Position numbers and translations under genes: made by a program. Positions 8,071 to 16,079 of a stretch of 64,000 nucleotides of DNA are shown here, piece by piece. The number at the start of each line of letters is the position of its first letter. The stretch's first letter is position 1. Location: assembly GCF_002979655.1 (NCBI RefSeq), contig NZ_PCPG01000004.1:216100-280099 (forward strand). The letters are read 5' to 3'. The DNA is from Microbacterium sp. MYb45. GTDB lineage: Bacteria > Actinomycetota > Actinomycetes > Actinomycetales > Microbacteriaceae. Below the pieces are notes generated by a model that did not search any database, was not told where the DNA came from, and saw only the letters and a list, made by a program, of their open reading frames with translations.

Positions 8071-9468
8071 TCACGCGTCGACATACGAGGAAATGCGCAG
8101 ACGGTCGCGGAGGGTCGCGCCCTCGCTCTCCGTCGCGTGTCGCAGCAGTCCGCGGCGGCGCAGCTCGGGAGCGGCCTGGCGGGTGAACGCCTCGAACTGG
8201 GCGGGTTGGAAGGCCGACAGCACGTTGAACCCGTCGGCCGCCCCCTCGTCGCGCCAGGTCTCGAAGTGGTCCGCGATGGTGCCGGCGTCGCCGACCACGA
8301 AGGCCGCCGGCACCGCGTTGGCAGCCACGAGGTGCCGCCAGGTGAGCGGATCGCCGGTCGTCACCCCGGCTCCCGAGACGCGCAGTCCGGCGATGCCGGC
8401 GAGGCGCTCGATGAGTGCGGAGCCGCGCTCCCCCAACCGCTGCGCCTCAGCAGCCGTGACCGGGCGGTCGAACTCCGACGCGCGCAGCGGATCGTCAGCG
8501 GCGATGTCGAACGCATCGGCGAGCGCGGCCACCGTGCGGTTGGGCGGGAAGGCGGTGCGAGCCGTCTGATGTCCCTCGGCGAGCGGCACCAGCGCGAGCA
8601 GGCGCTCGACGATGCGGCGGGCGTCGGCATCCGTGTCGGCGACGACCGGCAGCACCGGGGCGATCACCTTCACCGCATCCGGAGACCGCCCGGCCTCGGC
8701 CGCGATGTCGCGCAGCAGGCGGCGCGTGGCGATCGCGTCGGCGAGCGTCGGCGCGGCGGTCAGGGCGAGGTCGGCCTCGGTCGCGGCGAGCGCGCGCGAC
8801 CGCGGCGACGTGCCGGCATGCACGATCGGGATCTGTCCCTGCGGAGGGCGAGCGACGTTGAGCGGACCGGTGACCCGCACCTGCGAACCCTCCAGGTCGG
8901 CGGCACGGAGCCCCTCGGGGTCGATGAGCACGCCGCGCGCGGCATCCGCGATCCAGGCGTCTTCGTCCCACGAGTCCCACAGGCGTCGGAGCGCCTCGAC
9001 GAACTCCTCGGCGCGGTCGTAGCGCGTCTCGTTGTCGGCGTGCGCGTCGCGGCCGTGGTTGCCCGCGGCACGCGGCTCGGCGCCCGTGACGAGGTTCACG
9101 CCCGCACGTCCGCCGGTGAGCACGTCGAGCGAGGCCAGCGAGCGCGCCGTCGTGTACGGATCGGCGTAGGTGGTGTTGACCGTGGCGATCAGGCCGATGC
9201 GCGAGGTGACCCCGGCGAGGAACAGCACCGCGCTCACCGGGTCGATGCGCGCCAGCAGATACGGGTCGCGGAACTCCAGGTCGGGGCCCGTCGCGAGCCA
9301 GTCACCGAAGAACAGGTAGTCGAGTCCGGCCTCCTCCCCCTCGCGTGCGATGTGGCGGAGGATGGCGGCGTCCGCGGCCGGATCGCGGTGCGCGCCAGGC
9401 TGACGCCAACCCGAGGGGTAGGCCCCCAGGGTGCGCACCATGGCGCCGATGATGAGGGGTTCGGTCAT
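8071..9468 (-). CDS. LLM-class flavin-dependent monooxygenase, NtaA/SnaA/DszA type
   Basis: 465 residues from ATG 9468. The pattern matches the long-chain nitrilotriacetate/pristinamycin/DszA monooxygenase branch: LIIGAMVRTLGAYPSGWRQPGAH at the N-terminus, LATGPDLEFRDPYLLARIDPVSAV, and NLVTGAEPRAAGNHGRD (near 130-150), a strongly conserved flavin-site segment. These enzymes use FMNH2 from a separate reductase to hydroxylate amines or sulfur compounds. It is the first gene of the leftward cluster, separated from the lipoprotein gene by 107 bp, which may hold a second promoter. The ORF extension beyond 9468 overlaps the divergent oxidoreductase promoter region and is not used. Confidence 0.88.
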   Translation of the reverse strand: MTEPLIIGAMVRTLGAYPSGWRQPGAHRDPAADAAILRHIAREGEEAGLDYLFFGDWLATGPDLEFRDPYLLARIDPVSAVLFLAGVTSRIGLIATVNTTYADPYTTARSLASLDVLTGGRAGVNLVTGAEPRAAGNHGRDAHADNETRYDRAEEFVEALRRLWDSWDEDAWIADAARGVLIDPEGLRAADLEGSQVRVTGPLNVARPPQGQIPIVHAGTSPRSRALAATEADLALTAAPTLADAIATRRLLRDIAAEAGRSPDAVKVIAPVLPVVADTDADARRIVERLLALVPLAEGHQTARTAFPPNRTVAALADAFDIAADDPLRASEFDRPVTAAEAQRLGERGSALIERLAGIAGLRVSGAGVTTGDPLTWRHLVAANAVPAAFVVGDAGTIADHFETWRDEGAADGFNVLSAFQPAQFEAFTRQAAPELRRRGLLRHATESEGATLRDRLRISSYVDA

Positions 9469-9574
9469 GCTCGTCACGGTAGGAGCGGGCGCGCACCCGC
9501 GACCAGGCGGCCGTCGCCGGACGTCTCGGGGTGTAACAGTCCGACATGCGCACCCCACCCCGTACGCTGAGACC

Positions 9575-10561
9575 ATGACTGGTCTTCGTTGGGGAATCCT
9601 CGCTACCGGCGGTATCGCCGGCGCGTTCGCATCCGATCTGCGCACGGCGGGGCTCGACCTCGTGGCGGTGGGTTCACGTTCCCAGGAGTCGGCCGACGCG
9701 TTCGCCGCCCGCTTCGACATCGCGCACGCGCACCCCTCCTATGAGGCGCTGGTGTCCGACCCCGACATCGACATCATCTACGTCTCCACGCCGCATCCGA
9801 TGCATCACGAGAACGCCCGGCTCGCGCTCGAGCACGGCAAGCACGTGCTCGCCGAGAAGGCGTTCACGCTGAACCGCGCCGAGGCCGAAGACCTGCAGGC
9901 GCTCGCCGCCGAGAAGGGGCTCCTCGTGATGGAGGCGATGTGGACGCGGTATCTGCCGCACATGATCCGCATCCGCGAGCTCATCGCCGATGGCACCCTC
10001 GGCGAGATCCGTGCGGTCAGCGCCGATCACACGCAGCTGCTGCCCACCGACCCGACGCACCGGCTCAACGCCCTGGAGCTCGGCGGCGGCGCGCTGCTCG
10101 ACCTGGGCATCTACCCGATCTCCTTCGTCTGGGACATGCTGGGCGCTCCGACCGACATCCGCGCCGTCGGCCGCCTGATCGAGACCGGCGCCGATTCCGA
10201 GGTCGCCACGGTCATGACGCACGAGGGCGGCGCGATCTCCACCACGCTCTCCTCCTCGCGGGCATCCGGGCCGAACGCGGCCAACATCATCGGCACCCAG
10301 GCGCGAATCGACATCGACCGGGTCTGGTACACCCCCACCACGTTCCGGGTCACCCTCCCGGACGGCACGGTGCAGGAGGAGTACGTCTCCGAGGTCGACG
10401 GCCGCGGCATGCAGTTCCAGGCCCTCGCCGCCGAGCGCCTGGTGCGCGACGGCATCCTCGAGGGCGACATCCTTCCGATCACCGAGAGCGTCGCCATCAT
10501 GGGCACTCTCGATGAGATCAGGGCGCAGATCGGCGTCCGCTACCCCCGTGAGGAGGCCTGA
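9575..10561 (+). CDS. Gfo/Idh/MocA-family NAD(P)-dependent oxidoreductase
   Basis: 328 residues from ATG 9575; codons upstream belong to the divergent gene's region. The N-terminal Rossmann fold has LRWGILATGGIAGAFASDL (GxGxxA type), then IDIIYVSTPHPMHHENARLALEHGKHVLAEKAF, in which the EKAF motif holds the catalytic lysine of the family. The C-terminal alpha/beta domain includes GGGALLDLGIYPISF. It probably oxidises a sugar, polyol or trans-dihydrodiol-like substrate. It is transcribed away from the monooxygenase operon and is followed 2 bp later by the NYN gene; GGAGG at its 3' end serves as that gene's ribosome site. Confidence 0.9.
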   Translation: MTGLRWGILATGGIAGAFASDLRTAGLDLVAVGSRSQESADAFAARFDIAHAHPSYEALVSDPDIDIIYVSTPHPMHHENARLALEHGKHVLAEKAFTLNRAEAEDLQALAAEKGLLVMEAMWTRYLPHMIRIRELIADGTLGEIRAVSADHTQLLPTDPTHRLNALELGGGALLDLGIYPISFVWDMLGAPTDIRAVGRLIETGADSEVATVMTHEGGAISTTLSSSRASGPNAANIIGTQARIDIDRVWYTPTTFRVTLPDGTVQEEYVSEVDGRGMQFQALAAERLVRDGILEGDILPITESVAIMGTLDEIRAQIGVRYPREEA

Positions 10562-10563
10562 TC

Positions 10564-11544
10564 ATGGCCGAGACCACCGATGCCCGCGTCGCCGTCTACC
10601 TCGACTTCGACAACATCGTCATCTCCTGGTACGACCGGGTGCACGGGCGTAACGCCTACGGCAAAGACAGGCAGCGGATCACCGAGAACCCCAACGACCC
10701 CGACGTCGTCGAGCGCCTCAGCCGCGCCATGATCGAGGTCGGTGCCATCATCGACTACGCCGCATCCTTCGGCACCCTGGTGCTGACGCGCGCATACGCC
10801 GACTGGTCCTCCCCCGTGAACGCCGTGTACCGCTCGCAGCTCGTGGCCCGCGCCGTCGACCTCGTGCAGCTCTTCCCGGCCGCCGCGTACGCCAAGAACG
10901 GCGCCGACATCCGGCTCGCCGTGGATGCGGTCGAAGACATGTTCCGCCTGCCCGACCTCACGCACGTCGTGATCGTGGCCGGCGACAGCGACTACGTGCC
11001 GCTCGCGCAGCGCTGCAAGCGACTCGGACGCTACGTGATCGGTGTCGGCGTCTCCGGCTCGACGGCCAAGTCGCTCGCAGCGGCCTGCGATGAGTTCGAG
11101 TCGTACGACTCGCTGCCCGGTGTCGTGCGTCCGGTGAAGGCCGCTCCGGTCGTCGCCGCGAAGGCCGAGACTGTCGCGGAGCCCGCTCCGGAGACGGTGC
11201 CGGATGCGGCCGACGCGGCGGATGCGCCGAAGGCCAAGGCCCCGCGCCGCGCGAGGTCGAAGGCAGCCGCGGCCAAGGTCGAAGAGCCCAAGCTCGACGA
11301 GCAGGGCGAAGCGACGCAGCTGCTGGAGCGCGCCCTGCGTCTCGGCCACGACAAGGCCGATGCCGACGAGTGGCTGCACAGCTCCGCCGTGAAGACGCAC
11401 ATGCGCCGCATGGACCCTTCGTTCAGCGAGAAGGCCCTCGGCTACCGCTCGTTCTCCGACTTCCTCAAGTCGCGCGACGACATCGCCGAACTCGAAGAGA
11501 CCGGACACGAGCGCCTGGTGCGCCTGCGCGAGCTCACGGGCTGA
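10564..11544 (+). CDS. NYN-domain protein with C-terminal OST-HTH/LOTUS domain
   Basis: 326 residues. Residues 8-180 form a NYN (PIN-like) nuclease domain of the LabA/DUF88 type: acidic YLDFDN, then ADIRLAVDAVED and VIVAGDSDYVPL supply the Asp cluster expected for Mg-dependent RNA cleavage, followed by GRYVIGVGV. A low-complexity Ala/Pro/Lys linker (about 185-240) leads to a helical C-terminal module (about 245-322, GEATQLLERAL... LGYRSFSDFLKSRDDIAEL) that looks like OST-HTH/LOTUS, an RNA-binding fold. It may act in RNA turnover; the target is unknown. It is translationally close to the upstream oxidoreductase and converges on the Dabb gene. Confidence 0.85.
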   Translation: MAETTDARVAVYLDFDNIVISWYDRVHGRNAYGKDRQRITENPNDPDVVERLSRAMIEVGAIIDYAASFGTLVLTRAYADWSSPVNAVYRSQLVARAVDLVQLFPAAAYAKNGADIRLAVDAVEDMFRLPDLTHVVIVAGDSDYVPLAQRCKRLGRYVIGVGVSGSTAKSLAAACDEFESYDSLPGVVRPVKAAPVVAAKAETVAEPAPETVPDAADAADAPKAKAPRRARSKAAAAKVEEPKLDEQGEATQLLERALRLGHDKADADEWLHSSAVKTHMRRMDPSFSEKALGYRSFSDFLKSRDDIAELEETGHERLVRLRELTG

Positions 11545-11553
11545 TCGGAACCG

Positions 11554-11847
11554 TCACTCCACGAAGTCGTACTCCTGGAACTCGGCCACCTCGGGCACCC
11601 ACCGCTCCGCGACGAACGCCCGGTGCGCGGGATGGGCGTCGTAGGCGTCGTAGACGCTCTGATCGGCGAACACCATCGAGAACTGATGCGTGAGATCGCT
11701 CTTCGCGCTGACCTGGCGACGGATCGTGAAGTCCTCGACGCCGGGGATCGACGTGAGCACGGCATGGCCGGTCGCCAGGAACTCCCGCTCCTCCACGGAA
11801 CCGGCCGGATGGATCAGGCGGAAGACGACGGTGTGCTGGATCGGCAT
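11554..11847 (-). CDS. Dabb (stress-responsive A/B barrel) family protein
   Basis: 97 residues from ATG 11847. The sequence MPIQHTVVFRLIHP, the central IPGVEDFTIRRQ and the FADQSVYDAYDAHPAHRAFV segment match the Dabb ferredoxin-like alpha/beta barrel (SP1/stress-responsive A/B barrel). Such dimeric small proteins often sit in sugar, inositol or aromatic catabolic operons with unclear roles. It is the last gene of the leftward sugar operon, 19 bp after the TIM-barrel isomerase. A longer in-frame ORF to 12171 is shadow sequence of that isomerase. Function beyond family membership is not established. Confidence 0.85.
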   Translation of the reverse strand: MPIQHTVVFRLIHPAGSVEEREFLATGHAVLTSIPGVEDFTIRRQVSAKSDLTHQFSMVFADQSVYDAYDAHPAHRAFVAERWVPEVAEFQEYDFVE

Positions 11848-11866
11848 GGGGCTCCTGTCGGGGTGG

Positions 11867-12874
11867 TCACTGGTTGCTGAACGCGGCGTCGAACGAGGCT
11901 TCGGGCTTCGGCCACAGCAGCGAGCGCACGTACGCCAGCGCCTCGGGGGCGCCGTGCAGACGGTCCATCCCCGCGTCCTCCCACTCGATCGAGATGGGGC
12001 CGGAGTAGCCGATCGCATCCAGCGCGCGGAACGAGTCCTCCCACGGCACATCCCCGTGCCCCGTCGAGACGAAGTCCCAGCCGCGCCGAGGGTCGCCCCA
12101 CGGCAGGTGCGAGCCGAGCACGCCGGCCCGGCCGTTGTGCGGACGCATCCGGGTGTCCTTGCAGTCCACATGGTAGATCCGGTCCGCGAAGTCCACGATG
12201 AACCCGACCGGATCGATGTTCTGCCACATCATGTGCGACGGGTCCCAGTTGAACCCGAACGCCTCCCGGTGATCGATCGCCTCCAGCGCGCGCACCGACG
12301 ACCAGTAGTCGTACGCGATCTCCCCCGGATGCACCTCGTGCGCGAACCGCACGCCCTCCGCATCGAACACGTCGAGGATCGGGTTCCATCGGGCCGCGAA
12401 GTCCTCGAACCCACCCTCGATGACGGATGCCGGCACCGGCGGGAACATCGCCAGATACGGCCAGATCGAGGAGCCGGTGAACCCGACCACGGTGTCGATG
12501 TCGAGCTTGCGCGCGACGCGGGCAGCCCGCTTCATGTCCTCGGCCGCCCGCTGCCGCACGCCCTCCGCCTCACCGTCGCCCCACACGTACTCGCGCAGGA
12601 TCGCCTGGTGTCGGAAGTCGATCGGCGCATCGCACACGGCCTGCCCGGCGAGATGGTTCGAGATCGCGAAGATCTTCAGGCCGTGCCGGTCGAGGATCTC
12701 CCGGCGCGACGCCACGTAGGCGTCATCCTCGTCGGCACGCCGCAGGTCGAGGTGATCACCGGACGCGGCGACCTCGAGTCCGTCGTACCCCCACTCCGCA
12801 GCGAGGCGGGCGACCTCCTCGAACGGCAGGTCCGCCCATTGCCCGGTGAACAGCGTGACCGGATGCGTGCTCAT
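11867..12874 (-). CDS. Sugar phosphate isomerase/epimerase (AP endonuclease 2-like TIM barrel)
   Basis: 335 residues from ATG 12874, overlapping the upstream stop by 4 bp. It is a xylose-isomerase-like TIM barrel: VTLFTGQWADLPFEEVARLAAEWGYDGLEV at the start, VVGFTGSSIWPY, a metal-site strand with HEVHPGEIAYD, NWDPSHMMWQNIDP and YHVDCKDT, and a terminal SIEWEDAG. The Glu/Asp/His/Glu metal ligands expected for a divalent-cation isomerase are present in order. The family is common in inositol and rare-sugar catabolism. The specific reaction is unassigned; the operon with an ABC sugar importer and Gfo/Idh dehydrogenases suggests conversion of an oxidised sugar intermediate. Confidence 0.87.
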   Translation of the reverse strand: MSTHPVTLFTGQWADLPFEEVARLAAEWGYDGLEVAASGDHLDLRRADEDDAYVASRREILDRHGLKIFAISNHLAGQAVCDAPIDFRHQAILREYVWGDGEAEGVRQRAAEDMKRAARVARKLDIDTVVGFTGSSIWPYLAMFPPVPASVIEGGFEDFAARWNPILDVFDAEGVRFAHEVHPGEIAYDYWSSVRALEAIDHREAFGFNWDPSHMMWQNIDPVGFIVDFADRIYHVDCKDTRMRPHNGRAGVLGSHLPWGDPRRGWDFVSTGHGDVPWEDSFRALDAIGYSGPISIEWEDAGMDRLHGAPEALAYVRSLLWPKPEASFDAAFSNQ

Positions 12875-13725
12875 GGATACTCCAATGCTCGGAGGGCAGC
12901 GATGCTGCGCGCGGCGAGTTCGTCCTGACTCGGGGCGAGCGGGCGCCACACCGAGGCCGCGACCGCGATCGTGGCGTTCTCCCCCGTGAAGCTCTCCAGC
13001 CCCAGCGGGCCGCGATAGCCGGCGTCGTCGAGGGCCGCGAGGATCCCCGGCCAATCGGTGTGGTCGTCGCCGACGGCCCCACGGTCGCTCCCGCACACCT
13101 GCACGTGGGCGATCGCGGCACCGGCGGCCCGGATCGCCTCGTCGGGCTTCTTCTCTTCGATGTTGAGGTGATACGTGTCGAGCGCGAGTCCGAGACCGGC
13201 ACCGAGCAGCGGGCCGAGAGCGTCGAGGCTCTGCTCGACCGTGTTGAGCAGGCTCGTCTCGTAGCGGTTCAGCGGCTCGATCGCGAGGGTGATGCCCGCC
13301 TCGGCGGCCTCGGCGACGAGGGGCGCGAGGTTCTCCCGCAGCTCCCCCACGACCGCCGCCCGCTCGTCGGCATCCATCCGCCAGGTGACGCCGGTCGGCG
13401 CGTAGAAGGGGCCGGCCACGACCTCGGCGCCGAGCGTCCGAGCGGCCGCGATGCAGGCGCGCAGGTAGGTCTGCGTCGCGGCGACATCGCCGGCACGGGC
13501 GATCAGAGATCGTCCAGGCCCCATGGCTCCGACGACGATCGCGCCGAGCCCGAGCGAATCGAGCAGGTCGCGGGTGCGCCCGGGATCCCAGTCGCCGACG
13601 CTCTCGAGCGGCAGCTCCAGCGCGTCGTACCCGAGGCCCTTGGCCTTGCGGGCGAGCGGCTCGAGCGTCGCGTCGGTCAGCGGAGACGTCCACACCCATG
13701 TGTTGACGGCGATCGTGCGGGGCAT
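12871..13725 (-). CDS. Ketose 3-epimerase-like TIM-barrel protein (D-tagatose/D-psicose epimerase family)
   Basis: 284 residues from ATG 13725 (MPRTIAVNTWVWTSPLTD). It closely follows the D-tagatose/D-psicose 3-epimerase pattern. The catalytic Glu150 lies in IEPLNRYETSLLNT, metal ligands Asp183 and His186 in ALDTYHLNIEEK, His207 in AHVQVC, and the second catalytic Glu244 in LGLESFTGEN; in characterised family members these are roughly E152, D185, H188, H211 and E246. It should epimerise a free ketose at C3, or act on a related keto-inositol. An in-frame start at 13764 would add 13 unlikely residues. Coupled by a 4-bp overlap to the second isomerase. Confidence 0.85.
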   Translation of the reverse strand: MPRTIAVNTWVWTSPLTDATLEPLARKAKGLGYDALELPLESVGDWDPGRTRDLLDSLGLGAIVVGAMGPGRSLIARAGDVAATQTYLRACIAAARTLGAEVVAGPFYAPTGVTWRMDADERAAVVGELRENLAPLVAEAAEAGITLAIEPLNRYETSLLNTVEQSLDALGPLLGAGLGLALDTYHLNIEEKKPDEAIRAAGAAIAHVQVCGSDRGAVGDDHTDWPGILAALDDAGYRGPLGLESFTGENATIAVAASVWRPLAPSQDELAARSIAALRALEYP

Positions 13726-13803
13726 CGTTGTCCTTGTGATCGTGAAGCGCTCCCACCCTCCCACCCCGCGGGTGCGGAGCGGAAGGGCGGGAGCGGATTT
13801 CGG

Positions 13804-15012
13804 TTACGGGATCTGACGCTGCTGCCACACCGTCGGGTAGCCGGGGAGGTTCTCCCCGCCGAACTTGGCGTAGTGGCCGTCGGGCATGCCCTCGTTGGCC
13901 TTCAGGTAGTCGTCGAGCTCGGGCTCCGTGATCGGCTTCTGCGGGAGGACCCATTCCTTCGGAACCTCTTCGCCGGCGAAGATCATCTGCGCCGCGAGCA
14001 GCGGAGTGCGCCACTGGAAGTTGGAGTACACCGGCGCGAGGCCCGTGAGACCCGTGTCCTTCCACTTGCGCAGGAAGCTCATCTCGTCCTCACCGGTCAT
14101 GACCGGGTAGTCCGCTCCGGCGTCCTCGAACGCCTCGATGGCCGCGACCGCGCCGTCACCGGCATCCATCCAGATGCCGTGCACGTCGCCCTTGGCGAGC
14201 TCGTCGCTGATGATGCTCTTGATCTCGGCGGGGTCGGCGCCCGTGAAGTGATCCACAGCCTCGATGCCGGCCTCGTCGAAGAGCTTCTCGGCGGCGGCCC
14301 AGCGGTGCTCGAGCACGTCGACACCCGGGAGGATGCGCAGTGCCACGACCTTGTCGCCCTCTTCGAGGTTGTCGATGAGGAACTCGGCGGTGTCGATACC
14401 CCAGGCGAAGCCGCCGATCGGGTGGATGAACGTGACCGGGCAGTCCGTGTTCACGCCGCGGTCGAACACGACGACCGGCTTGCCCGTCTCGCAGGCCCGC
14501 TCGACGGCCGGGGTCATGGCCGCCGTGCTGTTCGGCGAGATGAGGAAGACGTCGCATTCGCCCTCGGCGATGAAGTAGTCGATGTCCGCGATCTGCGTGT
14601 CATCGGAGTCCTGCGCGTCGCGGGTTTCCATCTCGCTGATGGCGCCCGCGTCCTGCAGCGACTTCAGCTGCTCGTTCATCGTGATCCAGCCGGTCTGGCG
14701 CCACGGGTTGGAGATCGACGCGTTGGCGAAGCAGGCCTTCTTGGCCCCCTCGCTCGCGAACTCCGCCGTGTCGACCATCTCGGCGTTGATGTGCTGCAGG
14801 TAGGGCTCGTCCTCCGGCCCCTGCGGGGTGACGCCGCGCTCCTCGTCCTGCTTGTCGAAGAGCTCCTGGTCGAACCACTCTGTCGTCTCTGCCGTCTCCT
14901 CGGGGTTCTCCGACTCCGCCGGCGCCACGGACGGGTCGGTCGTACACCCGGCGAGCGCGATGAGGCCGAAGAGAGCCACCCCTGCGGTGGCGATCTTCAT
15001 CGATCGTCGCAT
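13804..15012 (-). CDS. Sugar ABC transporter substrate-binding lipoprotein (periplasmic-binding-protein type 1)
   Basis: 402 residues. A signal peptide (MRRSMKIATAGVALFGLIALAGC) with lipobox LAGC gives an acylated Cys near residue 23, followed by an acidic, disordered spacer (residues 25-70). The binding domain resembles RbsB/type-1 proteins: NPWRQTGWITMNEQLKSLQDAG, VFLISPNSTAAMTPAVERACETGKPVVVFDRGV (split around 150-185), VVALRILPGVDVLEHRWAAAEKLF, and a C-terminal WMDAGDGAVAAIEAFEDAG. A second ATG at 15000 is possible. It delivers a sugar or cyclitol to the two permeases encoded downstream of the ATPase. Confidence 0.9.
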   Translation of the reverse strand: MRRSMKIATAGVALFGLIALAGCTTDPSVAPAESENPEETAETTEWFDQELFDKQDEERGVTPQGPEDEPYLQHINAEMVDTAEFASEGAKKACFANASISNPWRQTGWITMNEQLKSLQDAGAISEMETRDAQDSDDTQIADIDYFIAEGECDVFLISPNSTAAMTPAVERACETGKPVVVFDRGVNTDCPVTFIHPIGGFAWGIDTAEFLIDNLEEGDKVVALRILPGVDVLEHRWAAAEKLFDEAGIEAVDHFTGADPAEIKSIISDELAKGDVHGIWMDAGDGAVAAIEAFEDAGADYPVMTGEDEMSFLRKWKDTGLTGLAPVYSNFQWRTPLLAAQMIFAGEEVPKEWVLPQKPITEPELDDYLKANEGMPDGHYAKFGGENLPGYPTVWQQRQIP

Positions 15013-15014
15013 TG

Positions 15015-16079
15015 CTAATCTCCTCTGGTTTCTGTGTTGATGGTGCTGGTGGTTTCAGGGATTCTGGTGGTTTCAGGGATTCTGGGTTCTTCGGGAGGGA
15101 TGTCCGATGGCAGCGGCCCGCGCTTGCGCCGCGCCCGGAAGGCGACGGCGGAGTAGGCGACCGCGGCGATGATGATGACGCCCTGCACGGCATCGCGCAG
15201 TGTCGAGGGGATGCCCGCGATGTTCAGCAGCATGAACAGTGCTTCGAGGGCGAAGGCACCGGCGACCGCGCCGACGATCCACCCTCGGCCGCCGCCCAGC
15301 ACGACGCCTCCGAGCACCACGGCTGTGATGGCCGTGAACTCGTATCCGCGGCCGACCGAGGGGTGCACGCCGGCGTATCCGACGAGGAGCACGGCCGACA
15401 GCGAGGCGGAGAGCGATGAGATGACGAACGCGCGCGTCGTCACCCAGGCGCGGCGGGCCCCGGCGTAGTCGACCGCACCGGCGTTGTCGCCGACCGCGAT
15501 CAGCGTCTTGCCCAGCGGGCGCTTGGTGATCCAGATGCCGAGTCCCAGCCACACGATGAGCAGCAGCACCGCCCAGGGGATGAACTCGAGGAACGGCACG
15601 TCGCGGATGCCGCCGCGGCCGATCTCACGGAAGCTGTCGGCCGGGTTCCCGGTGGCCGCTCCCCCGGTCCACCACATCACTCCACCCAGGAGGGCGAGCA
15701 TCATGCCGAGCGTGACGATGAACGACGGCACCTTCAACAGTGTCGTGATCACTCCGTTCACGAGCCCGACGGCCACCGCGAAGACGATCATGAGCAGCAG
15801 GACCGGCACCGTGCGGGCGTCGTCCTGACCGACCAGGTTGCCGGCGATGATCACCTGCGCCGTGATGAGTGAACCCTGCGAGAGGTCGAACTCCCCCGCG
15901 ATGATCACGAAGTACTGCCCGATCGCGACGATCGCGATGGGCGCCACCCGCTGGATGAAGCGCATGAACTGACCGGGCTCCGCGAAACTCGGGTTGAGGA
16001 TCGTCACGGCCACCAACAGCAGCACGAGCAGCAGGAACACAGCCCCACGGGGACTCACGAGAGTGCGCAGCGCGTTCAT
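15015..16079 (-). CDS. Ribose-type ABC transporter permease (RbsC family), second copy
   Basis: 354 residues from ATG 16079. The sequence is largely hydrophobic with about 8-10 spans; APIAIVAIGQYFVIIAGEFDLSQGSLI is the BPD_transp_2 signature near residue 50, and GLVNGVITTLLKVPSFIVTLGM the second. The tail is charged and Pro/Thr-rich, and its coding sequence contains an exact 18-bp tandem duplication that repeats a RIPETT unit (15046-15081). It pairs with the second permease (4-bp overlap) to form a heterodimeric channel. The much longer in-frame ORF upstream is a shadow of the neighbouring permease. Confidence 0.9.
   Translation of the reverse strand: MNALRTLVSPRGAVFLLLVLLLVAVTILNPSFAEPGQFMRFIQRVAPIAIVAIGQYFVIIAGEFDLSQGSLITAQVIIAGNLVGQDDARTVPVLLLMIVFAVAVGLVNGVITTLLKVPSFIVTLGMMLALLGGVMWWTGGAATGNPADSFREIGRGGIRDVPFLEFIPWAVLLLIVWLGLGIWITKRPLGKTLIAVGDNAGAVDYAGARRAWVTTRAFVISSLSASLSAVLLVGYAGVHPSVGRGYEFTAITAVVLGGVVLGGGRGWIVGAVAGAFALEALFMLLNIAGIPSTLRDAVQGVIIIAAVAYSAVAFRARRKRGPLPSDIPPEEPRIPETTRIPETTSTINTETRGD

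Noticed and set aside
6146..8569. 807-codon plus-strand frame opposite permease and lipoprotein genes
   Set aside because: Complement of the substrate-binding lipoprotein; its composition is shadow-like and no ribosome site or motif is visible.
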